From Zelonia costaricensis (lineage: Eukaryota; Euglenozoa; Kinetoplastea; Trypanosomatida; Trypanosomatidae), in contig JASAOO010003307.1 in assembly GCA_030849075.1 (NCBI GenBank), positions 1 through 39,021 on the forward strand: a stretch of DNA of 39,021 nucleotides, read 5' to 3'. Position numbers and translations under genes: made by a program. The notes below the pieces were generated by a model. It was given only the letters and a program-made list of their open reading frames with translations, was not told the origin of the DNA and made no database searches. The stretch's first letter is position 1; every line of letters starts with the position of its first letter. Positions 37,814-39,021 of the stretch are shown piece after piece.

Positions 37814-39021
37814 GTAGAGAACAACTGCGTCCCCCTCCCCCCACACGTCCTCTCAAGCTGAAAAGCGGGTCGCGACAAACACGCCACGCAAACACAGGCA
37901 CACGCACACAAGCGCATGGGACACCAGCACGTCCACACCTGCGCGGTGCCAACAGCGCTGCCCCGCCGCGCCCGCTGCGGACGGAGGGACACACGTGGGG
38001 GAGGGGGAAAGACAAAGTCGAAATTGAAAGGAGGCCACCGAGGACGCAACGCGGCGACAGAGCCGAGGTGGGGGGAGGGGAAGGAGGGGGAAAGAAGGTC
38101 GGCGCTGCCTCCGGGCGCGCACGCGCACACGCCCGCCCCCCGGCCCCGGCTGCGAGCACGGCCGCCCGCGCATCGGCGAGGACTGGGAGGGGGCGTATGC
38201 GGTGGCGGAGAGGGAGGCGGAGAGTCCGCAGGCGGGCACGTGTGTAGGCGCAGGCGGGCAAAGTGAAGTGGGGAGGGCAGCGCGACGGAGGGGGAGGAGA
38301 AAGAAGGGGAGAACAGAGGGAGGAGAGAGACACGCAGCCGATCAACGCACTTGGGTCATGGGTGCAACACCACGCACACACACGCGGACAGACACGCAGA
38401 ACGGAACACACACGCGTGGCGTGGCACCCACAAGGCGCAGGCAACGTCGGTGGGAGTTAGGGAGAGGACACAGAAAGGAGAAGACAGCGGGAGGGGGGCA
38501 CTGGGAAACAAGAGACCCCCGCCCACAGCCCTGCCGGGCCGCTTCGAGCGTGTGCATGTGCGTATGCGCCGCGGTGAGGCGCCGGCGGGGTCGCGTGCTG
38601 GGGCGTGCGTGGGACACACTGCCGCGGTGCGGCACACCACCCGGCGGCCGGCGCAGTCGGGGGCGGGGGTGGGCTGGAGGCGGGGAGGAGGGGGAACAGA
38701 GGAGAAGCCGAAGCGAGGAGAGTCATGAGATGGCCGATGTAGGCCAACACAGGGAGGGAGGGTGGGGGTGGGAGGGCGAGTTGGGAGGAAAGAGAGCGCG
38801 TCGCGGGCCAACTGGCGGCGCAAAAGGAAGGAGAAAGGCAGGGTTCAACGGAGGGGGAGGGGGAGGCGACTGGACGGGGGGGGGGAGGCGGGCGAGAAGA
38901 AAAGAAGTCGAGGCCGCAGCGGGTGGGCCATTAGGAAGGAGGGGGCGGGGGGAGGGGGAGAAAGCAGATTTAGAAGCGCGAGTGCGTGCGCCGGCGCGGC
39001 GCCATTCGCGGGCCCGCTTAA

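Larger units (their letters stand above)
33831..39021. other. Gene-free, microsatellite-rich region at the right end
   Basis: About 5.2 kb without a supported gene on either strand. It contains the 5' region of the phosphatase gene, with a possible acceptor AG at 34093-34092 and a pyrimidine tract on the minus strand around 34200-34255. It also has several (GT/CA)n arrays, a perfect hairpin at 37787-37813 and long purine-rich stretches on the plus strand (34460-34800, 36180-36420, 38000-38980). The strand bias matches the rest of the window up to the edge. No telomere repeats and no tRNA were recognised. It may be a transcription start or strand-switch flank, or simply a long spacer. Confidence 0.55.

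Noticed and set aside
37758..38444. A 228-codon minus-strand ORF near the right end
   Set aside because: Arg/Pro/Ser-rich translation of GC-rich spacer with several frames open and no motif.
33831..39021. Subtelomere or chromosome end
   Set aside because: No telomere hexamers or recognisable subtelomeric repeats are seen up to the edge; only isolated TTAGGG occurrences.

Overview
The window looks like nuclear DNA from a trypanosomatid of the Leishmania/Leptomonas/Crithidia type. The evidence is a GC-rich sequence, large intronless ORFs all on one strand, long intergenic spacers full of (GT/CA)n and G-rich microsatellites, and polypyrimidine-AG trans-splice acceptor candidates just upstream of most start codons. 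Every supported gene is on the minus strand, so the segment reads as part of one polycistronic transcription unit running from right to left. Species cannot be fixed from this sequence alone.

Layout in transcription order (right to left): about 5.2 kb of gene-free, microsatellite-rich DNA (33831-39021); a giant protein of about 2713 residues with a divergent dual-specificity phosphatase domain at its C-terminus (25689-33830); the large subunit of U2AF, a splicing factor with RRMs and a UHM (22379-24946); a 2208-residue protein with a mitochondrial-type presequence, a divergent TruD-like pseudouridine synthase core and a tail of repeated PDZ-like segments (13592-20218); the 26S proteasome ATPase RPT4 (10912-12102); a 1417-residue seven-helix membrane protein with an N-terminal luminal domain resembling the TMEM87/GPR107 (GOST, lung-7TM) family (4970-9223); an 849-residue acidic, low-complexity protein with about three hydrophobic segments near the C-terminus (1448-3997); and the first 30 codons of a zinc-independent quinone-oxidoreductase-like gene cut by the left edge (1-91).

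As usual in trypanosomatids, neighbours are not functionally grouped. RPT4, U2AF65 and the quinone oxidoreductase are housekeeping genes. The other four are long, lineage-specific or strongly diverged proteins swollen by Ala/Ser/Pro/Gln-rich insertions. The most interesting are the TruD-like/PDZ-like mitochondrial candidate, in which the motif I catalytic Asp appears to be missing; the giant insertion-filled phosphatase, which keeps its HCX5R loop; and the GOST-like membrane protein with a Ser-rich insertion of about 375 residues between its first and second helices.

All function calls come from reading motifs by eye. No database search or structure prediction was run.
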